NCBI GenBank assembly: GCA_030041005.1
Contig: JASHOR010000122.1
Coordinates: 1-33,703, forward strand
Length of the DNA: 33,703 bases
Origin: Xanthobacteraceae bacterium
Lineage (GTDB): Bacteria > Pseudomonadota > Alphaproteobacteria > Rhizobiales > Xanthobacteraceae
Direction: 5' to 3'
In this document: positions 25,555-33,116 of the stretch, piece by piece
Position numbering within the stretch: position 1 is the stretch's first letter
Layout of the letters: every line of letters starts with the position of its first letter
Made by a program: the position numbers and the translations under genes
The notes under the pieces: model-generated
Told to the model about the DNA's origin: nothing
Databases searched by the model: none
What the model saw: the letters and a program-made list of their open reading frames with translations, nothing else

Positions 25555-26075
25555 GTGGATTCGGCCGCTTTCGCGGTGGCATCGGCCAGGCGGCCGATTT
25601 CGCGCAGCTTGTTTTGCAAGCTCATTTGATCGAGCGACCGCAGCGGCAGGGACACGAAAATGCCGATACGCCGATCGAGCATGCGATAGGCGTCTTTGAA
25701 GGCAAGCGCGATTTCGGCCGGGTTTCCCGTGGCCTCGGCGGGATCGGGAATACCCCAATGCGCCGTCATCGGCTGTCCGGGCCAGACCGGGCAGGTTTCG
25801 CCCGCGGCGTTGTCGCAGACGGTGAAAACAAAATCGAGCGACGGGGCGCCGGGCTTCGCAAATTCATGCCACGACTTTGAACGAAAGCTCGACGTGTCAT
25901 AACCGAGGTTTTGCAACAGCCGAATGGTTTCAGGATGAACCTGCCCCTTGGGCTGACTTCCGGCGCTGTAGGCACGGAATTTCCCCGCGCCGACCTTGTT
26001 CAAGATCGCTTCCGCCATGACAGAGCGTGCCGAATTTCCAGTACAAAGAAAAAGCACATTATAGGGTTCGGTCAT
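25551..26075 (-). CDS. arsC: Arsenate reductase, low-molecular-weight phosphatase (thioredoxin-type) family
   Basis: Reduces arsenate to arsenite in the cytoplasm. The 174-residue protein starts MTEPYNVLFLCTGNSARS, with the P-loop Cys11-x5-Arg17 near the N-terminus, and has the redox pair Cys87 and Cys95 in FTVCDNAAGETCPVW, the disulfide cascade used with thioredoxin. WGIPDPAEATG holds the general-acid Asp. The true start is the ATG at 26075, four bases overlapping the arsI stop (ATGA); a longer frame is out of family. It is the third gene of arsR-arsI-arsC-aqpS. Confidence 0.92.
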   Translation of the reverse strand: MTEPYNVLFLCTGNSARSVMAEAILNKVGAGKFRAYSAGSQPKGQVHPETIRLLQNLGYDTSSFRSKSWHEFAKPGAPSLDFVFTVCDNAAGETCPVWPGQPMTAHWGIPDPAEATGNPAEIALAFKDAYRMLDRRIGIFVSLPLRSLDQMSLQNKLREIGRLADATAKAAEST

Positions 26076-26551
26076 GGCAGGGCCTGCGAACAGCCACACG
26101 CTGGCGCAGCGACTTCGGGAGCGGGCGAACAACACGACTTCTCATGCGCGACGCGGGCGCCGCGCTCGCCTGATCCGTCGCCGTAGTCGGTGCTTGCGCC
26201 CGTCGTGTGGAATGCCTCCCAGGATATACCGGCCGGGTCATCAATCCAGGACTTCTCCGACTTTGCGTAGCAGCAACTCGTTAGCCCTTGCTCGACGATA
26301 TTCCCGCCCGCCGCGTGCAGCCTAAAGTAAATCTCTTTCAGTTCATCGCCGCTTTCGGCTTGGATGCCGAGATGGTCGAGCCCGGGTTGCCCCCCACGTG
26401 TCGAGATGGCGAAATTCACGCGCGGATCATCAAGCATCCATTTGGCGTAATCGGCCCTGATGACCGAGGGCTGAGCGGCGAACAGCGCCGAATAGAAGCC
26501 GATGGACTTTGTTAGGTCGTCAACGGCGACGTGCACGTGAAACCGCTTCAT
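26072..26551 (-). CDS. arsI: ArsI-type C-As lyase (VOC family)
   Basis: A 159-residue VOC-family dioxygenase expected to split the carbon-arsenic bond of trivalent methylarsenite and aromatic arsenicals, giving arsenite. Landmarks are FHVHVAVDDLTKSIGFYSAL, DYAKWMLDDPRVNFAIS, LDHLG (His60), the vicinal pair Cys93-Cys94 in TSCCYAKSEKSW, which binds the arsenical, and WEAFHTT (Glu112). The C-terminus adds more Cys (SCCSPAPE, ACGCS) that could also hold arsenic. It overlaps arsR by 32 bases and arsC by four. Arsenite made here would leave through AqpS. Cadmium-induced VOC proteins (CadI) are the nearest alternative. Confidence 0.88.
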   Translation of the reverse strand: MKRFHVHVAVDDLTKSIGFYSALFAAQPSVIRADYAKWMLDDPRVNFAISTRGGQPGLDHLGIQAESGDELKEIYFRLHAAGGNIVEQGLTSCCYAKSEKSWIDDPAGISWEAFHTTGASTDYGDGSGERGARVAHEKSCCSPAPEVAAPACGCSQALP

Positions 26552-26885
26552 CGCGGATTCCCTTGGGCTTGCAGACTGCTACGGGCACGCACTTCTCTTG
26601 CGCGCCTTGGCAACAGTTCTCGGTGAGGAAGGAAACCAGACCGTTCATCGCCTCAAAGCGAGCCGCGTAGATCATGGAGCGGCCGTCGCGGCGGACGGTG
26701 ACCAGTCCGGCGAAGCGGAGGCGGTCGAAATGAAAGGTCAGCGTGTTGGGGGCGAGGTCGAGCTTCTCGGCGACCTGCCCGGCCGCCATGCCCTCGGGAC
26801 CGGCCTGGACCAGCAGACGGAAGATTTCAAGACGGTTCTCCTGGGCGAGCGCGGCCAACGCCGCCACAGCTTTTGACGTTTTCAT
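26520..26885 (-). CDS. arsR: ArsR-family arsenic-responsive repressor
   Basis: A 121-residue winged-helix repressor, first gene of the ars operon. The DNA-binding helix region is LDLAPNTLTFHFDRLRFAGL (about 43-62), followed by the wing RRDGRSMIY. As(III) would bind C-terminal thiols: Cys91-Cys92 in TENCCQGAQEKC with Cys99, and Cys105 further on, as in the Acidithiobacillus type (Cys pair plus a third Cys) rather than the E. coli ELCVC type. The predicted promoter ends 8 bases before the ATG, so the mRNA may have little or no leader. The gene overlaps arsI by 32 bases. Confidence 0.9.
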   Translation of the reverse strand: MKTSKAVAALAALAQENRLEIFRLLVQAGPEGMAAGQVAEKLDLAPNTLTFHFDRLRFAGLVTVRRDGRSMIYAARFEAMNGLVSFLTENCCQGAQEKCVPVAVCKPKGIRDEAVSRARRR

Positions 26886-26892
26886 ATTTCAG

Positions 26893-26921
26893 CGAATATC
26901 GAAGTATTTTCGAAAAGTCAA
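26893..26921 (-). promoter_or_regulatory. ars promoter with embedded imperfect palindrome (candidate ArsR operator)
   Basis: On the minus strand TTGACT (26921-26916) and TATTCG (26898-26893) are spaced by 17 bases, a good sigma70 pattern. Bases 26893-26912 form an imperfect palindrome, CGAAwAT-N6-ATwTTCG, lying over the spacer and -10, where an ArsR dimer would block polymerase. ttttcgaaaa (26907-26916) is a second, exact palindrome. A start 6 to 8 bases after the -10 falls at about 26885, the A of the arsR ATG. Confidence 0.6.
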
Positions 26922-26988
26922 GACCTGGTGGACAAGACCTGGCCGACAAGCCCTGGCCGACAAGACCTGGCCGACAAGACCTGGCGGA
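26919..26988. repeat. Five 14-bp tandem repeats just upstream of the ars promoter
   Basis: Units caagacctggtgga, caagacctggccga, caagccctggccga, caagacctggccga and caagacctggcgga follow without a gap. Units differ by one or two bases. The first unit includes the -35 box of the ars promoter. The array is non-coding as far as I can tell. Confidence 0.8.
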
Positions 26989-27439
26989 TCAGGCAGGCGT
27001 ATCTGATGCCGCGGCAGGTCGCACTAATCAGATGACCGCGGCCTTGGACAATTCAGGCGCTAAATGCTCGACCAAGGTGCGGGCCGATGGCAGCAAGCCT
27101 TGCCGGTATGGCATTGGCGTCATCAGCGTCGAATCGCCTGCGATCCATAGTGGCGTCGCCTGTCATTGGCGCGCAACTGTCATCATCCAACGCCGCGAAT
27201 GGGTTCAAAATGATCTGACCCTTGGTCGCAAATTTCGCGTGCCGGTGCCGGCATTAAATTCCCGCCCTTGAGAAGTAGCGCGGCACTGCCGCGCCGGCTC
27301 GTGGCGGTCGCGCAATTGGAAGATGCAATAGCAGTTACGCACGACCTTGGTTCGGTGTTGCTAACCCTAGGTGGCCCCGTTATTTTCCAGGTATATCCCG
27401 ATCATCGGAGCTGGCTTTCTTGAAACAGCCGGGAGCACA
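26989..27439. other. Gene-free region between ars operon and ABC transporter
   Basis: About 450 bases without a recognisable gene. A frame on the plus strand (26873-27271) is open through the tandem repeats, but it starts inside the arsR coding region on the other strand, and its text has no family resemblance. The region becomes less GC-rich to the right. It must contain the promoter of the transporter operon; I cannot pick it. Confidence 0.4.
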
Positions 27440-28489
27440 ATGTCCATTGAACGCATGAACGTTTCGTCGCCTGTTCTATGGAGCAGGGCTCGATTTTTAA
27501 AGGCCGCTTTCGGGACAGTTTACGCAACGACCGTGGTGAATCTTGCGCATGCAGGCGATGCTCCGGTGGTGCGCATAGCGGCTTCTCATGGCGTTGTTTC
27601 TGCTCCCATCTGGAACGTTTCGAATCATGCCGGCCGATATGGCTTTAGTGTCGAAATGTCGGTGCTGTTTACTTACGCCGACCAACAGAGGGCGGCGCAA
27701 AATAAGCAAACCGAGCTCGCCACCACCGGCATCAACAATCCGGCGATAATCGTCGACCAGGGGATCACGAATCTCCGGTTCATTGCGGGCCAGCAGTTCG
27801 GGGGGCAAAACCTGATTCTTCGCAAGGGCGTGATCGCTGACACTTGGAAGGCGCTGGAGGGTAAGACGATTGGCGTAGTGCCGGGCACCTACGCTCGAGT
27901 GCTGTTTTTGGTCGCCGCGCAAGAGGGCGGTGCTGAATTGGCAAAGATCAAGCTCGTAAACGTCTCGGTCGGAGCCACGGCGCTCGAGGCGCTGCGCAAG
28001 GGCGACATCGATGGGTTTGTGCTCTTCGCGCCCATGACAGACCAAGTTGTGGTTGAAGGTATAGGCTACTATCCGCCGAAATTGGATATTGGCGCTTGTT
28101 CCTTGGGGCCTGCCAATGGGGGCATCTTGGCAAATACGGACTTCCTGGCCAATAAGGAGCTCGCGCTCAATTTTATGAAGGCCTATGTCGCCAGCATACG
28201 CGAAATGCAGGACGAAAAGGCCTTCGTGCCGGTCGCAACCCAGTTGGCGGGGATTAAACCCGACGTAGCGCGGGAAGCTTTCAGGAATCTTTATTTTAGC
28301 GAAATCATCGACACGAATGCGATCGTAGGGGCCGCCAAACTGGGACCGCGCTTTGGCTACGCGAAATCAGACGTTTCCCGGCAGATCGAGCAGGTCGTCG
28401 ATTTTGGGCCGCTTATGGCTGCCACAGGGAAATTGCAACCCGAGCTCTCTGGCACGCCACCGGCCGCGCAGAAGCTGGTCCGCCGTTAA
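27440..28489 (+). CDS. ABC transporter substrate-binding protein, SsuA/TauA/NMT1-like
   Basis: A 349-residue binding protein of the nitrate/sulfonate/taurine/thiamine-precursor class. The N-terminus has a signal sequence with an Arg pair split by Ala (SRARFLK, close to but not a Tat SRRxFLK) and a hydrophobic core ending NLAHA at about 36. The mature part begins VVRIAASHGVVSAPIW, has NNPAIIVDQGITNLRF and LEGKTIGVVPGTYARV, typical of the NMT1 fold. I chose the ATG at 27440 with gggag at 27431; the spacing is short, so 27371 or 27455 are alternatives. The permease gene starts five bases after the stop. Codons have more A/T at third positions than the lig genes. Confidence 0.82.
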   Translation: MSIERMNVSSPVLWSRARFLKAAFGTVYATTVVNLAHAGDAPVVRIAASHGVVSAPIWNVSNHAGRYGFSVEMSVLFTYADQQRAAQNKQTELATTGINNPAIIVDQGITNLRFIAGQQFGGQNLILRKGVIADTWKALEGKTIGVVPGTYARVLFLVAAQEGGAELAKIKLVNVSVGATALEALRKGDIDGFVLFAPMTDQVVVEGIGYYPPKLDIGACSLGPANGGILANTDFLANKELALNFMKAYVASIREMQDEKAFVPVATQLAGIKPDVAREAFRNLYFSEIIDTNAIVGAAKLGPRFGYAKSDVSRQIEQVVDFGPLMAATGKLQPELSGTPPAAQKLVRR

Positions 28490-28494
28490 GGCAG

Positions 28495-29364
28495 ATGACG
28501 CAGATTTCGCTGCAGCCCCTTGCGGCAGTCGGATCGAGCACCAGCAGCGGCCAGATTGAAGACGTCGCACGGAAAAATGTTTGGCGTTTTCTCCGTCGAA
28601 TAACGCTACCTGCAGCGATCCTGATAGCCTGGGAAGCAATCACAGCGTCGCAGTGGGTGTCGAGCGCGTCACTGCCGTCCCCGTCAGCCGTGGCCATTGC
28701 GTGGTGGGACTGGATTTTCGGTCCCCGCGAAGCGCTCGCATGGTATTCCGGCACGTGGGGACTCTACGTCCTGATGAGCTTGGAACGCGTTGCCTCCGGG
28801 TTTGCCATCGCTGCCGCAACCGGCATTTCGCTGGGAGTCCTCATCGGCTGGTATTCCGTCGTAGAGGATCTGTGCGACGGATTGATCAACTTTCTACGCG
28901 CCGTGCCGATGACTGCTTGGGTGCCGTTTGCAGTTTTCCTTTTCGGCATCCACGAATCAGCAGCGATCTTCTTGATCGCTTTCGGGTCGTTTTTTCCCAT
29001 CGTAGTGAACGTTGCGGCGGGCGCCCGCCAGACACCGCGGGTTCTGATTCGAGCGGCGCTTATGCTTGGCACGTCGCCTCGAAAATTGCTTCTCCGTGTC
29101 GTGCTGCCGGCTGCGCTGCCATCGATCTTTACAGGCCTCCGCGTGGGGCTCGGCTTGGCCTGGGTTCTGGTGATCGTTGCCGAAATGCTGGCCGTACAAG
29201 GCGGCCTCGGTTACGCTCTTTGGTCGGCCTATCAATTCAGCCGGTTGGATCTGATCCTTGCGGCGATCGTAAGTGTAGGCGCGCTTGGCCTGGCGTCGGA
29301 CCGACTCATCTCCCTCGTCGGCCGGAGGATTCTCCGCTGGCAAACCGGAACTACGGGCCGATGA
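28495..29364 (+). CDS. ABC transporter permease, SsuC/TauC-like
   Basis: A 289-residue inner-membrane permease with about six membrane segments. The EAA loop is seen as RAALMLGTSPRKLLLRVVLP, followed by AALPSIFTGLRVGLGLAWVL, the region that contacts the ATPase. The N-terminal 35 residues are cytosolic. It lies five bases after the binding-protein gene and overlaps the ATPase start by four bases (ATGA at 29361). The gene order binding protein, permease, ATPase and the family text define a complete SsuABC/TauABC-like importer; the substrate cannot be stated. Confidence 0.87.
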   Translation: MTQISLQPLAAVGSSTSSGQIEDVARKNVWRFLRRITLPAAILIAWEAITASQWVSSASLPSPSAVAIAWWDWIFGPREALAWYSGTWGLYVLMSLERVASGFAIAAATGISLGVLIGWYSVVEDLCDGLINFLRAVPMTAWVPFAVFLFGIHESAAIFLIAFGSFFPIVVNVAAGARQTPRVLIRAALMLGTSPRKLLLRVVLPAALPSIFTGLRVGLGLAWVLVIVAEMLAVQGGLGYALWSAYQFSRLDLILAAIVSVGALGLASDRLISLVGRRILRWQTGTTGR

Positions 29365-30185
29365 CGACGACCCAACAACCATTCATCGCATTTCGGAATG
29401 TCTATAAGAGTTTCCGAGATGTCCGCGAGCGTCGCGTTGTGCACGCACTTGAGGACATTTCAATGGAAATAGATCAAGGCGCGTTCGTCACCGTTATCGG
29501 ACCAAGTGGCTGCGGAAAAACAACGCTGCTCAATATCTTGGCCGGTTTCGAGCAACCGAGCTCCGGAGGAGTCTATATCGAGGGCCGGCCCATCAATCGT
29601 CCAGGCGCGGATCGAGGCGTCGTATTTCAGGAATACGCTCTCTTTCCCTGGCTGACGCTGCGGCAAAATGTAGAGTACGGCCCGCGCGAAAGAAAGGTGC
29701 CACCGCCGCTCAGACGGCAGACCGTTGACCGCGCATTGGGCATGGTGGGCCTCACAGGTGCTGAAAACAGATATCCCCATGAGCTTTCAGGTGGAATGCG
29801 ACAGCGGGCAGCGCTCGCACGTGTGTTGGTAAATGACCCAAAAATCCTTCTCATGGACGAACCCTTTGCCGCCCTTGATGCTCTGACGCGTGGCCGGCTG
29901 CAGCAGGAAGTCGCTCGCGTGTGGGCCGAGACTCGCAAGACGGTCTTTTTCGTCACTCACAGCGTCGAGGAAGCGGTTTTGTTATCAGACCGGGTTGTCG
30001 CCATGAGCGTGCTGCCCGGCCGGTTGAAGGCCGATGTAGAAATAACGCTATCTCGGCCACGGGATCCGACATCATCATCGTTCAATGAACACCGGCGGGC
30101 GCTTGAAAGTCTTCTCAAGCAAGAGCTCGCCTCTGATGAAAACAGCGTAGACTCTGAAGAGTCGAGCGATCTCAAGCAACCTTAA
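29361..30185 (+). CDS. ABC transporter ATPase, SsuB/TauB-like
   Basis: A 274-residue nucleotide-binding subunit. Walker A is GPSGCGKT (47-54), Q-loop GVVFQEYALFPWLTLRQNV (about 86-104), signature LSGGMRQR (142-149), Walker B ILLMDEPFAALDALTR (Asp166) and switch His in VTHSVEEAV. These are exact for the nitrate/sulfonate/taurine ATPase class. The C-terminal 30 residues are acidic and Ser-rich (SVDSEESSD), which is longer than usual. The start is the ATG overlapping the permease stop. The frame remains open far upstream inside the permease gene, but that is a shadow. Confidence 0.9.
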   Translation: MTTTQQPFIAFRNVYKSFRDVRERRVVHALEDISMEIDQGAFVTVIGPSGCGKTTLLNILAGFEQPSSGGVYIEGRPINRPGADRGVVFQEYALFPWLTLRQNVEYGPRERKVPPPLRRQTVDRALGMVGLTGAENRYPHELSGGMRQRAALARVLVNDPKILLMDEPFAALDALTRGRLQQEVARVWAETRKTVFFVTHSVEEAVLLSDRVVAMSVLPGRLKADVEITLSRPRDPTSSSFNEHRRALESLLKQELASDENSVDSEESSDLKQP

Positions 30186-30197
30186 GGAGAGGGATGA

Positions 30198-30890
30198 ATG
30201 CCGCTTCTCGATACCCGCGATCATAAAACCCAGGTGCTCTATCGCGAGCAAGGAATGGGCCTACGTATTCCGTGTGGCGAACGTCCCGCAGTGCTCGTGA
30301 TCGATATGCAAAATGACTTCTGCGATCCGAGCGCCCCCACGACTCTTTGGCCGTCCATCCGCCAGACTTTCGAGCCGATCAAAGGGCTGTGCACTGCAGC
30401 ACGGAACCTGAACGTCCCCGTCATCTACACACAGGGCTTGGTGGCGGCCGACGGATCATCGGCGGGGCTTTGGCGGTTCAAGCAGCGGTTCCACGCAGAG
30501 ATGCGGATCCAGATCGAAGGCAGCCGAGGAGCTGAAATAGTCGATGAACTTGCGCCGCAGGCAGGGGACCGAGTGATTCGCAAGTGGCGCCCAAGTGCTT
30601 TTTTTCGCACCGATCTTGAGGTCTTTCTTGGCACCCGCGGCATCGATACGCTGCTCTGTTGCGGCACCAGTGTAAGCGGCTGCGTGCGTGCAACGGTTAC
30701 CGACGCGTTCATGCGGGACATCCCTTGCATGGTCATCCGGGACTGCGTTGCCGACCGGACAATCGCGGTCCTGGAGGCAAACCTGTTCGATCTACATCAA
30801 AAATATGCAGAGGTGATTCCGCTGTCCGACGCGCTGGCCTACCTGGAAAGCTTGTCTGCCGAGCGGCATTCGTCTGGGGCAAAATCATAG
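30198..30890 (+). CDS. Isochorismatase-like cysteine amidohydrolase
   Basis: A 230-residue hydrolase of the isochorismatase-like family, members of which cleave N-carbamoylsarcosine, ureidoacrylate, maleamate, nicotinamide and similar amides. The triad is complete: Asp36 (VIDMQNDF), Lys129 (VIRKWRPSAF) and Cys162 (CGTSVSGCVRATVTDA). The GTSxSGCVRATVTDA form resembles N-carbamoylsarcosine amidase and ureidoacrylate/maleamate hydrolases more than nicotinamidase. An AAGGAGAGGG site precedes the ATG, 12 bases after the ATPase stop, so it is in the transporter operon. An imported amide or ureido compound is a reasonable guess for its substrate. Confidence 0.85.
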   Translation: MPLLDTRDHKTQVLYREQGMGLRIPCGERPAVLVIDMQNDFCDPSAPTTLWPSIRQTFEPIKGLCTAARNLNVPVIYTQGLVAADGSSAGLWRFKQRFHAEMRIQIEGSRGAEIVDELAPQAGDRVIRKWRPSAFFRTDLEVFLGTRGIDTLLCCGTSVSGCVRATVTDAFMRDIPCMVIRDCVADRTIAVLEANLFDLHQKYAEVIPLSDALAYLESLSAERHSSGAKS

Positions 30891-30984
30891 ATCGATTGCT
30901 TGCCAGGCGGCAATTCTCTCCGGAAATTCTGCTCAAGCGCAAATCCCAAGTGAAGCTTTTCCGAACCTGGCTTCAGGAGACAGC

Positions 30985-31890
30985 ATGTTGCAGCTTCCCG
31001 CTCACGGCCGATACCAGTATTCGGCAATAGACAACCGACCGGTCTACGATTGGCCAGAAGGCAAACGGCTGGCGTTCTACATCGGTCTGAATGTCGAACA
31101 CTTCGCCTTTATGGCGGGCATGGGGAACGACCCGTTTACGAGAACCTCCGGGCCACAAACTCAACGCAATTTCGCATGGCGAGATTACGGCCTGCGGGTT
31201 GGCATCTGGCGCGTCTTCGACATGCTTGATGAACTTCACATGCCGGCGACCATTCTGCTCAACAGCTTGGTTTGCGAACAATATCCGGAGGTGATTGCTC
31301 GCATAAAGGCGCGCGGCGATGGAATTTGCGCGCACGGGCGAACGAATTCGGAATTGGGAAATACACTCTGGGAGCACGACGAGGCCCGTTTGATTGCGGA
31401 AAGCACCGAGTTGATCGCGGAGCATTTTGGCAGGCGACCGACTGGCTGGATGGGACCGGCCGCTGCCGAGTCGAGGGTTACCTCGGACCTTCTTGTTGAA
31501 GCCGGTTACAATCATTCGCTGGGTTGGCCCGTCGATGACCAGCCGATTTGGATGAAAACGCGATCAGGTCCGATATTGTCCGTACCCTATCCAATGGAAC
31601 TTAATGACATGGGCACAAACGTGTTGCGCGATCATACGGGTCAGGAGTTCGCCGAGATGATCATTGATCAATTTGACGAAATGTTGGACCAGTCCTGCAA
31701 GCAGCCGCTTGTAATGGCAGTGGCGCTGCACCCCTTCATTTGCGGGCAGCCGTTTCGGCTGCGTGCCTTACGGCGCGCATTGAGGCATTGCGTTGAACGC
31801 GCTGGCGATCGCGTGTGGTTCACACGCGCCGATTCCATCGCAGAGTATTGCTTCAGCTTGCCCGACGGCGTTCTCACCGGCAGAGTGTAG
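30985..31890 (+). CDS. Polysaccharide-deacetylase-family protein (PuuE-like)
   Basis: A cytosolic 301-residue NodB-fold protein. It has the N-terminal LAFYIGLNVEHF, in which relatives acting on sugars carry TFDDG, then ICAHGRTNSE, RPTGWMGPAAAESRVTSDLL and a late ALHPFICGQPFRL with a His. This pattern fits the PuuE/allantoinase-type subgroup, which hydrolyses small cyclic amides, rather than chitin or peptidoglycan deacetylases. No signal peptide is seen. CAGGAGA lies before the ATG, 94 bases after the amidase gene. The Asp pair of the sugar enzymes is altered, so substrate and metal use are open. Part of the same plus-strand run as the transporter. Confidence 0.78.
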   Translation: MLQLPAHGRYQYSAIDNRPVYDWPEGKRLAFYIGLNVEHFAFMAGMGNDPFTRTSGPQTQRNFAWRDYGLRVGIWRVFDMLDELHMPATILLNSLVCEQYPEVIARIKARGDGICAHGRTNSELGNTLWEHDEARLIAESTELIAEHFGRRPTGWMGPAAAESRVTSDLLVEAGYNHSLGWPVDDQPIWMKTRSGPILSVPYPMELNDMGTNVLRDHTGQEFAEMIIDQFDEMLDQSCKQPLVMAVALHPFICGQPFRLRALRRALRHCVERAGDRVWFTRADSIAEYCFSLPDGVLTGRV

Positions 31891-31994
31891 GCGGGCGATG
31901 ACCCCGCCGGAATAAGCTCGTATCGAAGCTGTGCTTCGCAAGCCAGATCCGGTTGATCTTCCGCCCCGAGACGCGCACGCCGGGTTCTCGCTCC

Positions 31995-32024
31995 TTGACA
32001 GGCTGAACGGGTTCTCCCTAGCGT
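31995..32024 (+). promoter_or_regulatory. Candidate promoter of the last hydrolase gene
   Basis: TTGACA (31995-32000) and TAGCGT (32019-32024) are 18 bases apart; a start would fall about 20 bases before the ATG at 32052, with GAGGGGG in between. The spacer 31891-31994 shows no gene. This would allow the last hydrolase to be transcribed apart from the transporter operon. Confidence 0.4.
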
Positions 32025-32051
32025 TCACTTGAGGGTGTTCGAGGGGGACCT

Positions 32052-33116
32052 ATGGCGCGCGATCCGCAAGTGGACCTGATCTTGGCGCATATGACGCCGC
32101 GTTATGTCGCGACCGGCGTTGATCCGAACGACCTGCAGAGATTGGCTGGCCGAATTGAGCGCTGGGACGACTGGTGTCGCATCTGGTCCGAGGAAGGCGA
32201 ACGCCACGCGGCGCTCGCGATTGAAGCGGCCGAATTGGGCCGCAAAATCACCGCCGCCGAAGCCAATCTGCGCGCGTCGATCTACTACCATTATGCCAAG
32301 CATTTGTTTGCGCATGATCCGAATCAGTATCGGGCCGCCCACGACCACATGCTGGCCTGCTATCGTGCTGCGGGCGCGGCAATGGATCCGCCTGTCGAGC
32401 GCATCACCATTCCATTCGAGAACGCGGACATGGTGGGCAATCTGCGCCGACCACGCACTTCCGGTCGTCCCCCGGTGGCGATCATTCTGCCCGGCCTCGA
32501 TGCGTGCAAAGAGGAACTGCACGCCTGGTGCGACGCTTTCGTGCGCCGCGGCATTGCCGCGCTCGCGATCGACGGCCCCGGTCAAGGCGAAACGGCCTTT
32601 CGACTTCCCATCACCGACCAGTGGGGAAAGGTCATCGGCGCTGCCATCGATGCGCTCGCGATGCGCGCCGATGTTGATGGGCAGAGAATCGCGGTCGTGG
32701 GGCAAAGTCTGGGCGCCCTTTACGCGCCGCTTGCAGCCGCCTTTGAGCCGCGCATCAAAGCCTGCGTATCGAACTGTGGCCCATTTGATTTCGGCGCAAT
32801 ACTGCCGACAATGCCGATAGCTTCGCAGGAGACCTTTCGCGTTAGGAGCTATGCCGGGTCCATGGCCGAAGCCCATGAGATCGCACGCAGCCTTACGCTG
32901 GAGGGTGTCGCGCAGCGCATCAAATGCCCGCTGCTGGTCATTTTTGGCGCAGGCGACAAGTTGATTCCCGTAACCGAAGGCGAACGGCTTGCGCGCGCCG
33001 CTTCAGGTCCAACCGAATTGGTCGTGTTCGAGGAGGGAAATCACGTGTGCTTTAACATCAGCTACAAATTTCGCCCCCTAACGGCCGACTGGACGGCCGA
33101 ACGACTGACGACGTAA
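32052..33116 (+). CDS. Alpha/beta hydrolase, 2,6-dihydroxypseudooxynicotine-hydrolase/FrsA-like
   Basis: A 354-residue cytosolic hydrolase with an N-terminal helical region (1-115) and an alpha/beta core. Its elements are IILPGLDACKEELH, DGPGQGET, the nucleophile elbow VVGQSLGA (Ser219), the acid GAGDKLIP (Asp302) and EEGNHVCFN (His331). Domain order and triad positions resemble 2,6-dihydroxypseudooxynicotine hydrolase of the nicotine pathway, a C-C bond hydrolase; the family also has esterases and FrsA-like proteins. Close to an amide-hydrolase module, a carbon-carbon or ester hydrolase acting on a ring-derived intermediate is plausible. Its GC content is higher than that of the preceding genes. 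A G-rich ribosome site precedes the ATG. Confidence 0.8.
   Translation: MARDPQVDLILAHMTPRYVATGVDPNDLQRLAGRIERWDDWCRIWSEEGERHAALAIEAAELGRKITAAEANLRASIYYHYAKHLFAHDPNQYRAAHDHMLACYRAAGAAMDPPVERITIPFENADMVGNLRRPRTSGRPPVAIILPGLDACKEELHAWCDAFVRRGIAALAIDGPGQGETAFRLPITDQWGKVIGAAIDALAMRADVDGQRIAVVGQSLGALYAPLAAAFEPRIKACVSNCGPFDFGAILPTMPIASQETFRVRSYAGSMAEAHEIARSLTLEGVAQRIKCPLLVIFGAGDKLIPVTEGERLARAASGPTELVVFEEGNHVCFNISYKFRPLTADWTAERLTT

Noticed and set aside
26919-26988. CRISPR array
   Set aside because: The 14-bp units are directly adjacent with no spacers; it is a simple tandem repeat.
26873-27271. Plus-strand 132-residue frame through the tandem repeats
   Set aside because: It starts inside arsR on the opposite strand and reads the 14-mer array in changing frames; no family resemblance.
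28581-29360. Long frame upstream of the SsuB-like ATPase
   Set aside because: It is a shadow of the permease gene; the ATPase homology starts at the ATG at 29361.
31891-32028. Minus-strand protein remnant before the last hydrolase
   Set aside because: A short stretch translates to plausible text (SGRKINRIWLAKHSFD) but it has no start, no extension and no family I know.
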